Below are positions 8,836 through 17,578 of a stretch of 64,000 nt of DNA, one piece after another. Every line of letters begins with the position of its first letter. Positions within the stretch are counted from its first letter, which is position 1. Below the pieces are notes generated by a model. It made no database searches. It saw nothing but the letters and a program-made list of their open reading frames with translations, and was not told the DNA's origin. Position numbers and translations under genes: made by a program. Source of the stretch: SIG603 sp964369415 (GTDB lineage Bacteria; Bacillota; Clostridia; Oscillospirales; Acutalibacteraceae); assembly GCA_964369415.1 (NCBI GenBank), contig CAYJFP010000007.1:27511-91510 (forward strand). The letters are read 5' to 3'.

Positions 8836-9507
8836 TTAATCGTTTATTTTTATAATCTCTCCATTATTCTTAACTATCGAATCCGCTGGAACAAATCCTC
8901 TAACCATCGTCAGCGGATAAATCCTTGAATTCTTACCAACAACCGTACCTGGATTTAGTACAGCATTACAGCCGACTTCTACATTATCGCCTAGAATCGC
9001 ACCAAACTTTTTAAGTTTGCTGTCTACCGCTTCATCGCTCGTTTTAACAAAGACATTAGTCTTATCCTGCTTTACATTAGAGGTTATCGCTCCGGCTCCT
9101 GTATGAGCTTTAAATCCCAAAATAGAGTCTCCGACATAGTTAAAATGTGGCACTTGAACATTATTAAATAAAATCACATTTTTAAGCTCGGTAGAGTTTC
9201 CGACAACACAGTTATTTCCAACTATTACCGAACCTCTGATAAAAGCACTAGGCCTTACTTCAGTATTTTCTCCTATTATCGTCGGTCCCTTGATAAAAGT
9301 ATTCGGATAAATTTTTGCGCTTTTAGCAATATAAACGTCCTCTTCTATCTTTTCATAAATATTCATATCTAGTGTTTCTATTAATTTTAATACAAAATCA
9401 GAAATATTAGGAAGCACTTCCCAGGGATAGGTATACTTTTCAAATAAATCCCTTGCCATTGTTTCTTCTAAATTAAAGAGTTCTTTAATCTCAAGTTGAT
9501 TTCTCAT
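8836..9507 (-). CDS. Left-handed beta-helix (hexapeptide-repeat) protein, GlmU C-domain-like
   Basis: A 223-residue protein whose middle is built of hexapeptide repeats (for example IYPNTFIKGPTIIGENTEV), the fold of sugar-nucleotide acyltransferases. Clostridial relatives are often labelled UDP-N-acetylglucosamine pyrophosphorylase, but the nucleotidyltransferase domain is absent, so that label is doubtful. HTGAGAITSNVKQDKTNV resembles the GlmU acetyltransferase region. An upstream ATG (9525) overlaps the ggag ribosome site, which is 8 bases from the ATG at 9507. That second ATG is preferred. The gene sits 13 bases before the FHA-RodA gene. Confidence 0.8.
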   Translation of the reverse strand: MRNQLEIKELFNLEETMARDLFEKYTYPWEVLPNISDFVLKLIETLDMNIYEKIEEDVYIAKSAKIYPNTFIKGPTIIGENTEVRPSAFIRGSVIVGNNCVVGNSTELKNVILFNNVQVPHFNYVGDSILGFKAHTGAGAITSNVKQDKTNVFVKTSDEAVDSKLKKFGAILGDNVEVGCNAVLNPGTVVGKNSRIYPLTMVRGFVPADSIVKNNGEIIKIND

Positions 9508-9580
9508 AAACATATCTCCAAACATTAGTTTATTAACTTATTTTCGTCTATTTTATCATACATAGCCGTAAAAAGCAAAC

Positions 9581-10378
9581 TCAAACGTTCGACTTTGATA
9601 TAAGATAATAGCCTTCTTCGTGCTTTTCAAATGTGTAAACCGATACCTTCACCTCTGACGCATTATCATATATTTCAGCTATATTGTCGCTTATTTCGCC
9701 GTAAACTACACCTTGATTATAAAGCTGCTTTACCTCTTCTTCAAGAAGCCCCACCGATGCTTCTACACTATAAAAATACTGTGCTTCAATTTTTATATAT
9801 TCATCTTCAAAATATGACGATTTAATATTAAAATATGGATATTTACTTAAATCCATTTGAAGAATTGAAACTGCTTTTGTTTCTTCATTCCACAGTAGTT
9901 CTTCATCTTGCCCATAATCATAATTTTCATTTAATCTGATTTCTGGATTAATAATAGTTTTAGCATAATTTTCAATTTCTAAAAGGCTTACTTCATTTTC
10001 TCCTATCGGATAAGAAGATTTAACTATCCAAATAGGGTTAGCATCCTTAATTTCATCAAACTTTTCTATTTCATTTTGGTTAAAAAGAGTCAGTTCCTTT
10101 AGATACTCTATAATTTCCCTAATTTCTTCATCATTTAACACTACTTTAACTTCTTCACTTTCCACTTGCTGTGCCACTTCTTGTGCCATTTTTTCGGGCA
10201 AGACTACAAAAACTTCATCATTTATTTCATTTAACGATTCAAAAACAAACCCACTTACTATTAAAGCAATCATTAATAAAGAAATAAATAAAGTTTTATT
10301 ATCCTTTTTAGTCCCACAAATAGGACATATATTTAGTTTTCGTTTGTATTTATATCCGCACATTTTACATGAATACAT
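9581..10378 (-). CDS. Zinc-ribbon, single-helix membrane protein of unknown function
   Basis: A 265-residue protein that begins with a CxxC...CxxC zinc ribbon (CKMCGYKYKRKLNICPICG, residues 4-22), followed by one membrane helix (about 29-46) and an acidic extracytoplasmic domain. No enzyme motif is seen. A gaggga ribosome site precedes the ATG. The cytoplasmic zinc ribbon plus external domain resembles the architecture of the larger protein encoded at 42343-44268, though the external parts differ. It is transcribed away from the plus-strand promoter at 10505. Confidence 0.7.
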   Translation of the reverse strand: MYSCKMCGYKYKRKLNICPICGTKKDNKTLFISLLMIALIVSGFVFESLNEINDEVFVVLPEKMAQEVAQQVESEEVKVVLNDEEIREIIEYLKELTLFNQNEIEKFDEIKDANPIWIVKSSYPIGENEVSLLEIENYAKTIINPEIRLNENYDYGQDEELLWNEETKAVSILQMDLSKYPYFNIKSSYFEDEYIKIEAQYFYSVEASVGLLEEEVKQLYNQGVVYGEISDNIAEIYDNASEVKVSVYTFEKHEEGYYLISKSNV

Positions 10379-10504
10379 CTTAAATCCCTCATTATTTGAC
10401 TATTATCTACCTTTAATTATAATATTTTTTTGATATTTTTCAATGATAATAAAAACAAATTGTAAAATATCATTAAATTTTGGAGATAATGCATAAGTTT
10501 TTGA

Positions 10505-10532
10505 TTGACACATTTTTGCTTTATGATATAAT
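10505..10532 (+). promoter_or_regulatory. Sigma-A type promoter
   Basis: TTGACA (10505-10510), a 16-base spacer and TATAAT (10527-10532) lie 49 bases before the ATG at 10581. The leader contains a small stem-loop, TGCCGAACTTTTCGGCA. Confidence 0.8.
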
Positions 10533-10580
10533 GGCTTTATATAATTTTTTGCCGAACTTTTCGGCAGATTGGAGCAATTA

Positions 10581-11894
10581 ATGAAAGTATCGACAAAAAT
10601 CATCTCAATTTTAGTATCCTTCACACTAGTTTTATGTGCAGGTCTTGGGGTATTCGCAGAAGAAAAAAGCTATACTCTTGAAAGCATTGAAGCTAATGTA
10701 ATCATTCCAGAAGATGCATATTTTTTCACACCAACAACTCCAGAAAATGACGAAAACTGGGAAAAATCTGGCCTTAATGTACTTGACCAATTAAACTTCA
10801 TGAATGAATATTCTTCTCAAGCACTTGTGTCTTTTGACGGTGGCGAAACCGTTATATACATTCAAAAAAATGAGACAGATGATACAAAATCTTATTTTAA
10901 TTTACAGGGTCTAAGCGAAACCGAACTTAGCGATTTTGTAGGCATATTTAACTTTACTGACGAAGAGCAAGGTGCAAGTTCTGAAGCCGTTCTTTATATG
11001 AAGGATGATATCCCCTTTGTAGAAATCAATCTAACTGCACTTGATGCAGATGGAAACACATTATACGAACATAGATACTCAACCATACTCAACGGTTACT
11101 CTATTTCTACGGCTCAGCTTTCAATAAATCCAATTACAGATGAAGCTAAGCAATACTCAAAAGATATCGTGGATAATATTGAATTCACAAACATAATTCC
11201 ACCTGATGTTTTCACTGAAGAGGAAGCTATTAAAGGGTGGATTTCTGTCGGACTTCTTGGTTTAGTAATCATTTCTTTAATAGTGTTTATCATTTATAGA
11301 GTTACAACTACAAGAAGAGAGAAGAAAGAACTTGCCACTTTAGCCGATAAACTAGCGATTTACCGAAAAGAAAGACTACAGAACGAAAACAAAAACCGCG
11401 AGAGCCTTTTTGACAACACTACCGAATTTACCGATTTTGCGGTTAGACATTATAGCAAATTCCAGTGCTATAAAAATAAAATTTTAGCTCCTGTTCTTAC
11501 TATTATTTTATGGCTGACTCTTTGTGGGTTAATGATTTATCTTGGTAGTGAGTGGTGGATGAGCCTTATTGTCCTTGGATGTATCGGATACACTATTTAT
11601 AAAATAATCATCAGTGCCTCTACCTTAGAGAGAAGTCTTAGAAAGAGTTATGCCAAAATGCCTTCTAGAGTCGCAAGATATATTTTCTTTGAAGACGAAT
11701 TTTGTATTACTGGCATAGAAAGTGGTGAATTTCACCCGTATTTCCAAATCACTTCTTTAAGAGAAAACGGAAATTATTTATACTTCTATTTTGGAGACAA
11801 TAACTGCTACTACATCCAAAAAGACAAATTCGCAAAAGGCAGTATGGAAGAATTTAAAAGCTTTATTTCTAAAAAATCTGGGAGGAGATTTTAA
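10581..11894 (+). CDS. Signal-peptide membrane protein with YcxB-like C-terminus
   Basis: A 437-residue protein of unknown role. It has a cleavable signal (MKVSTKIISILVSFTLVLCA, cleavage near VFAEE), an extracytoplasmic domain of about 190 residues, a helix near 219-240, a cytoplasmic stretch and a pair of helices near 305-350. The end (YIFFEDEFCITGIESGEF through FKSFISKK) looks like the YcxB domain. A TTG four codons upstream keeps the frame open, but ttggag is the ribosome site and the ATG at 10581 is the sensible start. Its stop overlaps the next ATG (TAATG), so translation is coupled to the nucleosidase gene. Confidence 0.78.
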   Translation: MKVSTKIISILVSFTLVLCAGLGVFAEEKSYTLESIEANVIIPEDAYFFTPTTPENDENWEKSGLNVLDQLNFMNEYSSQALVSFDGGETVIYIQKNETDDTKSYFNLQGLSETELSDFVGIFNFTDEEQGASSEAVLYMKDDIPFVEINLTALDADGNTLYEHRYSTILNGYSISTAQLSINPITDEAKQYSKDIVDNIEFTNIIPPDVFTEEEAIKGWISVGLLGLVIISLIVFIIYRVTTTRREKKELATLADKLAIYRKERLQNENKNRESLFDNTTEFTDFAVRHYSKFQCYKNKILAPVLTIILWLTLCGLMIYLGSEWWMSLIVLGCIGYTIYKIIISASTLERSLRKSYAKMPSRVARYIFFEDEFCITGIESGEFHPYFQITSLRENGNYLYFYFGDNNCYYIQKDKFAKGSMEEFKSFISKKSGRRF

Positions 11895-12598
11895 TGATAC
11901 TAATTATCGGCGCCATGCAAATTGAAATTGATTTGCTGATTAACTCTATGGAAATCAAGGAAAAAAAGACAATCACTTCATTTGAATATAACATTGGCAC
12001 TTTATTTTCAAAGCCTGCTATAGTTGTTAAATGCAGCCCTGGAAAAGTCAACGCTGCAGTTTGTGCGCAGACTGCAATCATGAATTTTTCGCCTACACTT
12101 ATAATTAATCCTGGTGTTGCCGGTGGAATCGGAAAAGATATAAAAATTGGTAGCCTAGTAGTTGCAAGTTCATGCGTTCAACACGACTTTGACACCACTC
12201 CCTTAGGCGAACCTCTTGGAAATCTAACCACAAATAAAGGTGAAATCATTCATCTTCCTTGTGACAAAAAATACTCTGACATTTTCTATAATGCCGCAAA
12301 AAATGTTTATCCAGCTGAAACTCATATTGGAGTTGTTGCCACTGGTGACACTTTTGTTGCCGATAAGGAAAAATCTGACTTTATCAAAGAGAAATTTTCG
12401 GCTCTTGCTTGTGAAATGGAAAGCGGCGCAATAGCACATGCTTGCTATTTAAACGATATTCCATTCGTAGCACTTAGAAGCATCTCAGACAATGCAGATG
12501 ATACAGGAAAAGTAGATTATCTTACTTTTGCTAAGTCTTCAGCACATCAAACCGAAAAACTTGTTCAAGCTGTTTTTCAAAATAATTTAAACTTATAA
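11894..12598 (+). CDS. mtnN: 5'-methylthioadenosine/S-adenosylhomocysteine nucleosidase
   Basis: MtnN (Pfs) cleaves MTA and SAH to adenine and the thioribose or ribosylhomocysteine, recycling products of SAM-dependent reactions and feeding AI-2 synthesis where luxS exists. The 234 residues show the family start (ILIIGAMQIEIDLLI, with the catalytic Glu), NPGVAGGIG, CEMESGAIAH with the ribose-binding Met-Glu, and RSISDNAD with the catalytic Asp. A ggaggag ribosome site lies inside the end of the upstream gene. metK is far away in the window, so there is no local methionine-cycle operon. Confidence 0.93.
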   Translation: MILIIGAMQIEIDLLINSMEIKEKKTITSFEYNIGTLFSKPAIVVKCSPGKVNAAVCAQTAIMNFSPTLIINPGVAGGIGKDIKIGSLVVASSCVQHDFDTTPLGEPLGNLTTNKGEIIHLPCDKKYSDIFYNAAKNVYPAETHIGVVATGDTFVADKEKSDFIKEKFSALACEMESGAIAHACYLNDIPFVALRSISDNADDTGKVDYLTFAKSSAHQTEKLVQAVFQNNLNL

Positions 12599-12699
12599 GC
12601 TTGTCAAAAATATTTTTTAAATGTAATATGTCTATTTAATTTTGCATAATTATTTACTAATAAACTACTGCCTTTTAGGCTTAGGAACGGAGAATTTGC

Positions 12700-13833
12700 A
12701 TGATTAAAAAGGCTATTACATTTTTTTTGGCTCTAGTTTTGAGTTTTTCATTTTATACTTTCACAAATGCCGAAGTTTCGGGTATCGAAATCACAGCGCC
12801 GTCGGCTGTTTTGATTGAAGAAGAGTCTGGTATGATTCTTTATGAAAAAAACGCACGAGAACGGCGCTCTATCGCCTCTGTAACGAAGATAATGACACTT
12901 CTTCTTACCATGGAAGCGATTGAAAGCGGAAATCTTTCTCTTAGTGATACGTTATACACAAGCGAACATGCAGCTTCCATGGGTGGTTCAGACATTTGGC
13001 TTGAACCAGGTGAATCTATGACAGTTAGCGACCTGATTAAGGCTGTTGTTATAATGAGTGCAAATGATGCCTCAGTAGTCTTGGCCGAAGCTATAGCCGG
13101 AAGCGAAGAAAGCTTTGTCGTGATGATGAATACAAAGGCACAGGAACTTGGAATGCTTGATACGCAGTTTAAAAACAGTAATGGACTTGATGAAGAAGGT
13201 CACTATTCAACCGCTTATGATGTAAGTTTAATGAGCAGACAACTTATTAAACATGAAGAAATACTTAATTACACTCTTACAAGAATTGACTATCTTAGGG
13301 ACGGCGCTACACAACTTGTAAACACGAATAAATTAATAAATAATTTTGACGGAATTACAGGACTAAAAACAGGCACAACAAGTACCGCCGGAAGTTGCAT
13401 GGCGGCAACTGCTACAAGAAATGAGATCAGTCTAATTACCGTTGTTTTGGGTGCTGACAGTTCAGACAATAGGTTTAACGATGCTGCTGCTATTTTAAAC
13501 TACGGATTTGCGAACTGGACTATTTCTACACCTATTGTAGAACTGCCTGAAAGTGTGCTGGTTAAAAACGGTATGAAAGAATCTGTGCAAATCTCTCTAA
13601 GCGGTGACACAAGAGTCCTAACTGAAATTAGTAAATCATCAGAAATAAGCAGTGAATTTACAATAAGCGAGCAAATAACTGCGCCTATCCAAATCGGGGA
13701 TGTCATAGGTAATGTAAAAGTAAAAGTTCAAGAGACGGTATATAAAGAAATTCCTATAGTCGCTGCTGAATCTTGTGAGGAAATTGACTTTTTCAAGATT
13801 TTTATAAACTTCCTATCTAGATTTAAGATGTAG
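12700..13833 (+). CDS. D-alanyl-D-alanine carboxypeptidase (PBP5/DacF type)
   Basis: A 377-residue low-molecular-weight PBP that trims the terminal D-Ala of wall pentapeptides. It has a signal peptide (cleavage near TNAEV), then S60-V-T-K63, S120-A-N122 and K223-T-G225, which are the three motifs of family S11. A C-terminal PBP5-like beta domain follows, ending in a hydrophobic amphipathic tail (FFKIFINFLSRFKM) suited to membrane anchoring. A cggag ribosome site precedes the ATG. No promoter was assigned in the 101-base gap after mtnN. Confidence 0.93.
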   Translation: MIKKAITFFLALVLSFSFYTFTNAEVSGIEITAPSAVLIEEESGMILYEKNARERRSIASVTKIMTLLLTMEAIESGNLSLSDTLYTSEHAASMGGSDIWLEPGESMTVSDLIKAVVIMSANDASVVLAEAIAGSEESFVVMMNTKAQELGMLDTQFKNSNGLDEEGHYSTAYDVSLMSRQLIKHEEILNYTLTRIDYLRDGATQLVNTNKLINNFDGITGLKTGTTSTAGSCMAATATRNEISLITVVLGADSSDNRFNDAAAILNYGFANWTISTPIVELPESVLVKNGMKESVQISLSGDTRVLTEISKSSEISSEFTISEQITAPIQIGDVIGNVKVKVQETVYKEIPIVAAESCEEIDFFKIFINFLSRFKM

Positions 13834-13847
13834 TAGTGAAATTTATA

Positions 13848-13876
13848 TTGTAAAAGCTTTTATTTTGTGATATAAT
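13848..13876 (+). promoter_or_regulatory. Sigma-A type promoter
   Basis: TTGTAA (13848-13853), a 17-base spacer and TATAAT (13871-13876) lie 30 bases before the next ATG. Confidence 0.7.
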
Positions 13877-13906
13877 ATATAGCACTTATGAAAGCGAGGT
13901 ATAGTT

Positions 13907-14203
13907 ATGAGCGAAAGTAATTTTCCAACATATAAAGGAAGACCCTTAGTTAGATCAGGAAACACTATTTATTATGGTAATATGAGTGACCATTATGTAA
14001 TTAAGATGGATATTAAGACTACAAAAAAGGTTAAAGAGCTTGAAATAGCTGACAAAGTTAGCATTCAACTTCTCTGTACCGACCCTACTACAGATCCTAA
14101 AAAAATGATTGAAAAAACAAGTGAAAAAAATGGTCTTTATCTCGCACTTGACATTGCAGATATTTGGCTTAGCAGAAAGTTAGCTGAAATAAACAAAGCT
14201 TAA
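13907..14203 (+). CDS. Small conserved protein of unknown function
   Basis: A 98-residue soluble protein that starts MSESNFPTYKGRPLVRSGNT. No catalytic or metal motif is visible. The look is that of short conserved clostridial proteins without an assigned role. It has its own promoter (13848-13876), a gcgaggt ribosome site and a strong terminator directly after it, so it is a self-contained single-gene unit, which supports its being real. Confidence 0.75.
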   Translation: MSESNFPTYKGRPLVRSGNTIYYGNMSDHYVIKMDIKTTKKVKELEIADKVSIQLLCTDPTTDPKKMIEKTSEKNGLYLALDIADIWLSRKLAEINKA

Positions 14204-14220
14204 TTTACTTTATTAAAAGA

Positions 14221-14248
14221 AAAAACCTCCGAAATCGGAGGTTTTTTT
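14221..14248. terminator. Bidirectional rho-independent terminator
   Basis: CCTCCGA (14226-14232) pairs with TCGGAGG (14235-14241). T-runs lie on both sides when read in either direction. It serves the small gene ending at 14203 (+) and the aldo/keto reductase gene ending at 14254 (-). Confidence 0.92.
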
Positions 14249-14253
14249 GTCGC

Positions 14254-15174
14254 TTAAGGTAATTTTTTATTGTTCGCTGTATAGAGTTTATACCACTCTT
14301 CACGAGTAAGTTTAACTTCGGTAGCCTTTGCCATTTCATCAAGCCTTTTTGGACTTGCAGTGCCGACGATAGGCTGCATATTTGCAGGATGTCTAAGTAT
14401 CCAAGCAATAGCAATAGCGCCTTTTGTCACATCATATTTCTTTGCTAGTTCATCTAAAACTGCATTAAGTTCAGGATAATCTGGATGATCAATAAAACAG
14501 CCCTCTTCCCAAGAAGCTTGTACAACGCTCCAAGGTTGTAAAGTGATGTCGTTTAGCCTACAGTAATCAATTATCGAGCCATCTCTGTCTATAGCAAGAT
14601 TATTTGTCATATTAACATTAAAACCTGCATCTAGCATACATGAGTGAACTATAGAAAACTGAACTTGGTTAAATAAAATTGGTTGTTTTAAGTACTTTTT
14701 AAGAAGTTCCATTTGATATGGATTTTGATTGCTTACACCAAAATATTTAATTTTCTTTTCTTCAACTAATTGATTAATAGCCTCTGCTACTTCCTGTGGC
14801 TCATATAAAGCGTCTGGACGGTGAAGAAGTAATACATCAACATAATTTGTTTGTAGCCTCTCTAGCGACTCGTTAACGCTTTTTATGATATGCTCTTTTG
14901 AAAAGTCAAACATTACTCCAGGAACGATTCCGCATTTAGTTTGAATAATCATTTTTTCACGCATATCTGGATTTCTTTTTAGCACTTCACCAAAAACAGT
15001 CTCGCTTGTTCCTCTTCCGTAAATATCAGCATGATCAAAAAAGTTTATGCCTACTTCTAAAGCTTTTTTTACCAAAGCTTCTACTTCTTCAACACTTGAT
15101 TCTTTGATTCTCATACAACCCATGGCTAATTTAGAAACTTCTAAATCTGAATTTGCAATTTTCATTTTTTCCAT
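14254..15174 (-). CDS. Aldo/keto reductase
   Basis: A 306-residue NADPH-dependent oxidoreductase of the YdhF-like group. The TIM-barrel tetrad is visible: Asp and Tyr in FFDHADIYGRGTSE, Lys in IIQTKCGI and His in LLLHRPD. The cofactor end reads PIVGTASPKRLDEM. An aaggag ribosome site precedes the ATG at 15174. The physiological substrate is unknown. It stands alone between two terminators. Confidence 0.9.
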   Translation of the reverse strand: MEKMKIANSDLEVSKLAMGCMRIKESSVEEVEALVKKALEVGINFFDHADIYGRGTSETVFGEVLKRNPDMREKMIIQTKCGIVPGVMFDFSKEHIIKSVNESLERLQTNYVDVLLLHRPDALYEPQEVAEAINQLVEEKKIKYFGVSNQNPYQMELLKKYLKQPILFNQVQFSIVHSCMLDAGFNVNMTNNLAIDRDGSIIDYCRLNDITLQPWSVVQASWEEGCFIDHPDYPELNAVLDELAKKYDVTKGAIAIAWILRHPANMQPIVGTASPKRLDEMAKATEVKLTREEWYKLYTANNKKLP

Positions 15175-15234
15175 TTTTCCACTACTCCTTTATTTTTTAA
15201 TATAATAACACACTTTTTCCAAGTTAGCAATAAA

Positions 15235-15255
15235 AAACCACCATAAAGGTGGTTT
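15235..15255 (-). terminator. Terminator of the CD1247-like gene
   Basis: On the minus strand AAACCACC pairs with GGTGGTTT across a 5-base loop, followed by a T-run. Confidence 0.85.
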
Positions 15256-15262
15256 AATTTGA

Positions 15263-15691
15263 TTATTCTTCTATTTCTTCGTCTTCGATTTCATCAAAGT
15301 CAAATTCAAGATTTTCTCCGCAACCAGGGCAGTCTATTGCACCTTCATCAAGCATTGATTCTGTGAGTTCAATTACATCTCCACACCCAGGACAAGTCAC
15401 TTGAAAATCACAAACTTCATCTTCATCAAAATCATCATGACAATCGCAGCCACAACCACACTCGTCGTCTAGCTCATAGAAATCGTCTTCAACATAACCT
15501 AAATCTCTGTCAATTTCTTCAACTTTTGCATCTAATTCATCATAAGCTTCTTCAAGCTCTTCGATATTAGCACATAAGTCGTCAATTAAATCAGCCATCG
15601 CCAAAATAACTTTAACTTCCTTAGAATTTTTATCTAAGTCAAGTCCTTCGATTAAACCTTTGATATATGCTGCTTTTTCTGAATTATTCAT
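15263..15691 (-). CDS. Acidic zinc-ribbon protein (CD1247 N-domain-like)
   Basis: A 142-residue, very acidic protein. The N-terminal part (SEKAAYIKGLIEGLDLDKN) resembles clostridial proteins named after the CD1247 N-terminal domain, followed by a helical Glu/Asp-rich stretch, a cysteine-dense segment (CGCGCDCH) and a C-terminal zinc ribbon (CPGCGDV...CPGCGEN). Function is unknown; the ribbon suggests nucleic acid or protein contact. It lies 32 bases after efp on the same strand and is followed by a terminator, so it is probably the last gene of the efp transcript. Confidence 0.78.
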   Translation of the reverse strand: MNNSEKAAYIKGLIEGLDLDKNSKEVKVILAMADLIDDLCANIEELEEAYDELDAKVEEIDRDLGYVEDDFYELDDECGCGCDCHDDFDEDEVCDFQVTCPGCGDVIELTESMLDEGAIDCPGCGENLEFDFDEIEDEEIEE

Positions 15692-15723
15692 AATTAACCT
15701 CCAAAATTATTAATATTCGGATA

Positions 15724-16281
15724 TTATGCTCTACCCATATAATCGCCTGTTCTAGTATCTATTTGAATCATTTCGCCTTCGTCAATGAATAAAGGAACTT
15801 TAACTTCGGCACCTGTTTCAACTGTAGCTGGTTTTGTTACATTAGTAGCTGTATCGCCTTTAAATCCGGGATCTGTTTGTGTAACTTGAAGTTCAACAAA
15901 GTTTGGTGGCTCTACGCCGAAAACACTGCCTTTGTATGAAAGAACTTTACATTCCATATTTTCTTTAACAAACTTAAAGTTATCACCCAAAACCGATGCA
16001 CTAATCGGAATTTGCTCATAGCTCTCTGTATCCATAAAGTAATATAAATCTCCATCGCTGTAAAGATATTGCATATCTTTTCTTTCAATAAACGCTGTAG
16101 GATATTTTTCATTTGGGTTAAATGTTCTTTCTGTAACTGCACCTGTAATTACATTTCTTATCTTTGTTCTTACAAACGCCGCACCTTTACCTGGTTTAAC
16201 ATGTTGAAACTCTATAATAGATACAACATTTCCATCCATTTCAAAAGTAACACCGTTTCTAAAATCTCCTGCACTAATCAT
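15724..16281 (-). CDS. efp: Translation elongation factor P
   Basis: EF-P enters the ribosomal E site and relieves stalling at proline runs. The 185 residues start MISAGDFRNGVTFEMDG, have the loop HVKPGKGAAFVRTK whose Lys is the usual modification site in Firmicutes, and end with the OB-domain motif MIQIDTRTGDYMGRA. Four extra codons upstream (ATG at 16293) are in frame, but that ATG touches the aaagga ribosome site. The ATG at 16281 matches the family start. Confidence 0.95.
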   Translation of the reverse strand: MISAGDFRNGVTFEMDGNVVSIIEFQHVKPGKGAAFVRTKIRNVITGAVTERTFNPNEKYPTAFIERKDMQYLYSDGDLYYFMDTESYEQIPISASVLGDNFKFVKENMECKVLSYKGSVFGVEPPNFVELQVTQTDPGFKGDTATNVTKPATVETGAEVKVPLFIDEGEMIQIDTRTGDYMGRA

Positions 16282-16340
16282 TATTATGACCATCCTTTCT
16301 TTAAAGAGTGGTAAAAACTTTACCCTCTGTTCATTTTAAC

Positions 16341-16419
16341 TCAAGTATAGACCTATTTTATAATATTTTGAGAATTTTTTCAAGTATAGATTTTAAAATA
16401 GGCCTTATTTTATAATATT
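16341..16419. repeat. Imperfect direct repeat between peptidase gene and efp
   Basis: TCAAGTATAG followed by an AT-rich ATTTTATAATATT block occurs at 16341-16367 and again at 16380-16419. The second copy has about 13 extra bases in the middle. It lies in the efp leader region and may be a duplicated promoter or operator. Confidence 0.5.
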
Positions 16420-17489
16420 ATAAGTTCTTTAGGCGATTTTGCAAGAGATACGCTATCTTTTTCCCTTACAAGAATCATGTCTTCAATTCTAACCCCAAAC
16501 TTACCCTCTAAATAAATTCCAGGCTCGTTAGTGACAACCATACCGCTTTTTAAAACTGTATTATCATTTACACTAAGCCTTGGATTTTCATGTATCTCGG
16601 CTCCAACGCCATGCCCTAACGCATGACCAAAAGTACCTTTATAATGTTTATCAATTATCTCCCGTGCCATTTTATCAGGCTCACTACATTTATTTCCTGG
16701 CTTAATTAAGTTAAACGCTTCTAAATGTGCCTTTAAAACTGTTTCATACACGTCTTTTTGCTCATCTGTCACATATGAAACTGCAACTGTCCTTGTCATA
16801 TCAGAATTATAACCATCTAGCATAGCTCCTGTGTCCATCAAGACAAAATCGCCTTTTTTAACTCTATCATCCGAAGGTACACCGTGGCACTGTGAAGTTT
16901 TTGCGCCTGTAACTGTTATCAAGTCAAAGGAAACCGTCTCTGCCCCCTCTTTTCTCATGAAAAACTCGATTTCAAGGGCAATTTCTCTCTCGGAAACCCC
17001 TTCTTTAATCTTGGTTAAAACATGTGAAAAAGCAGCATCTGTCAGCCTTTGCGCTTCTGTAATTTTCTTGATCTCATAATCATCTTTAATTATTCTTATT
17101 CCATCAATAATTCCGTAAAGCGAATTGCCAAAAACAGGTTCAGCTCCTACAGATTTAAATAATGTTTCGTATTCTTTAAACTTAAGATAAGGAACTTCGC
17201 TGTTCTCCATATGAATTTTCTTAACTTCATGCTTTTTAATAAGTGACTTTAGTGTGTCTGAAAATTTGTCAACTTTTATAACGGTGACATTTTTAGCGTT
17301 TTGTTCTGCCGCCTCTTTATATCTAAAATCTACCAGCAAATACGCTTCTTCTTGAGTTACAAATAATATTCCTGCGCTAGAACTAAAATAGCTAAAGTAC
17401 CTTCTGTTTACCGAAGTAGTTATGAGCGCTGCCTCATTATCAGTATTCTTCAAAAGTTTTTTCCTAAGCTTGTCAATACGATTTGTCAT
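16410..17489 (-). CDS. M24 family aminopeptidase (Xaa-Pro peptidase, PepP/PepQ-like)
   Basis: A metallopeptidase of about 359 residues that removes residues next to proline. The N-terminal creatinase-like domain is followed by the pita-bread domain. Metal ligands are seen in LMDTGAMLDGYNSDMTRTV (two Asp), GHALGHGVG (His), TNEPGIYLEG (Glu) and GVRIEDMILV (Glu). The start is uncertain. The frame opens further upstream with a TTG (17519) and an ATG (17501), but none has a clear ribosome site. The ATG at 17489 (MTNRIDKLRKKL) fits the family best. The neighbouring efp gene is a common partner in Firmicutes. Confidence 0.9.
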   Translation of the reverse strand: MTNRIDKLRKKLLKNTDNEAALITTSVNRRYFSYFSSSAGILFVTQEEAYLLVDFRYKEAAEQNAKNVTVIKVDKFSDTLKSLIKKHEVKKIHMENSEVPYLKFKEYETLFKSVGAEPVFGNSLYGIIDGIRIIKDDYEIKKITEAQRLTDAAFSHVLTKIKEGVSEREIALEIEFFMRKEGAETVSFDLITVTGAKTSQCHGVPSDDRVKKGDFVLMDTGAMLDGYNSDMTRTVAVSYVTDEQKDVYETVLKAHLEAFNLIKPGNKCSEPDKMAREIIDKHYKGTFGHALGHGVGAEIHENPRLSVNDNTVLKSGMVVTNEPGIYLEGKFGVRIEDMILVREKDSVSLAKSPKELIIL

Positions 17490-17578
17490 AGCTATAACCA
17501 TGTCATGTTTTGCGCACAAAACTGCATAAAACAGTTAACGTTTGCACGGTATCCATGCCTTTCTGTCATTTTTAAAAC

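Noticed and set aside
8836..9507. UDP-GlcNAc pyrophosphorylase (GlmU)
   Set aside because: Only hexapeptide repeats are present; the nucleotidyltransferase domain is missing.
10403..10624. 73-codon minus-strand frame before the YcxB-like gene
   Set aside because: It covers the promoter and signal peptide of the plus-strand gene, and its product looks random.
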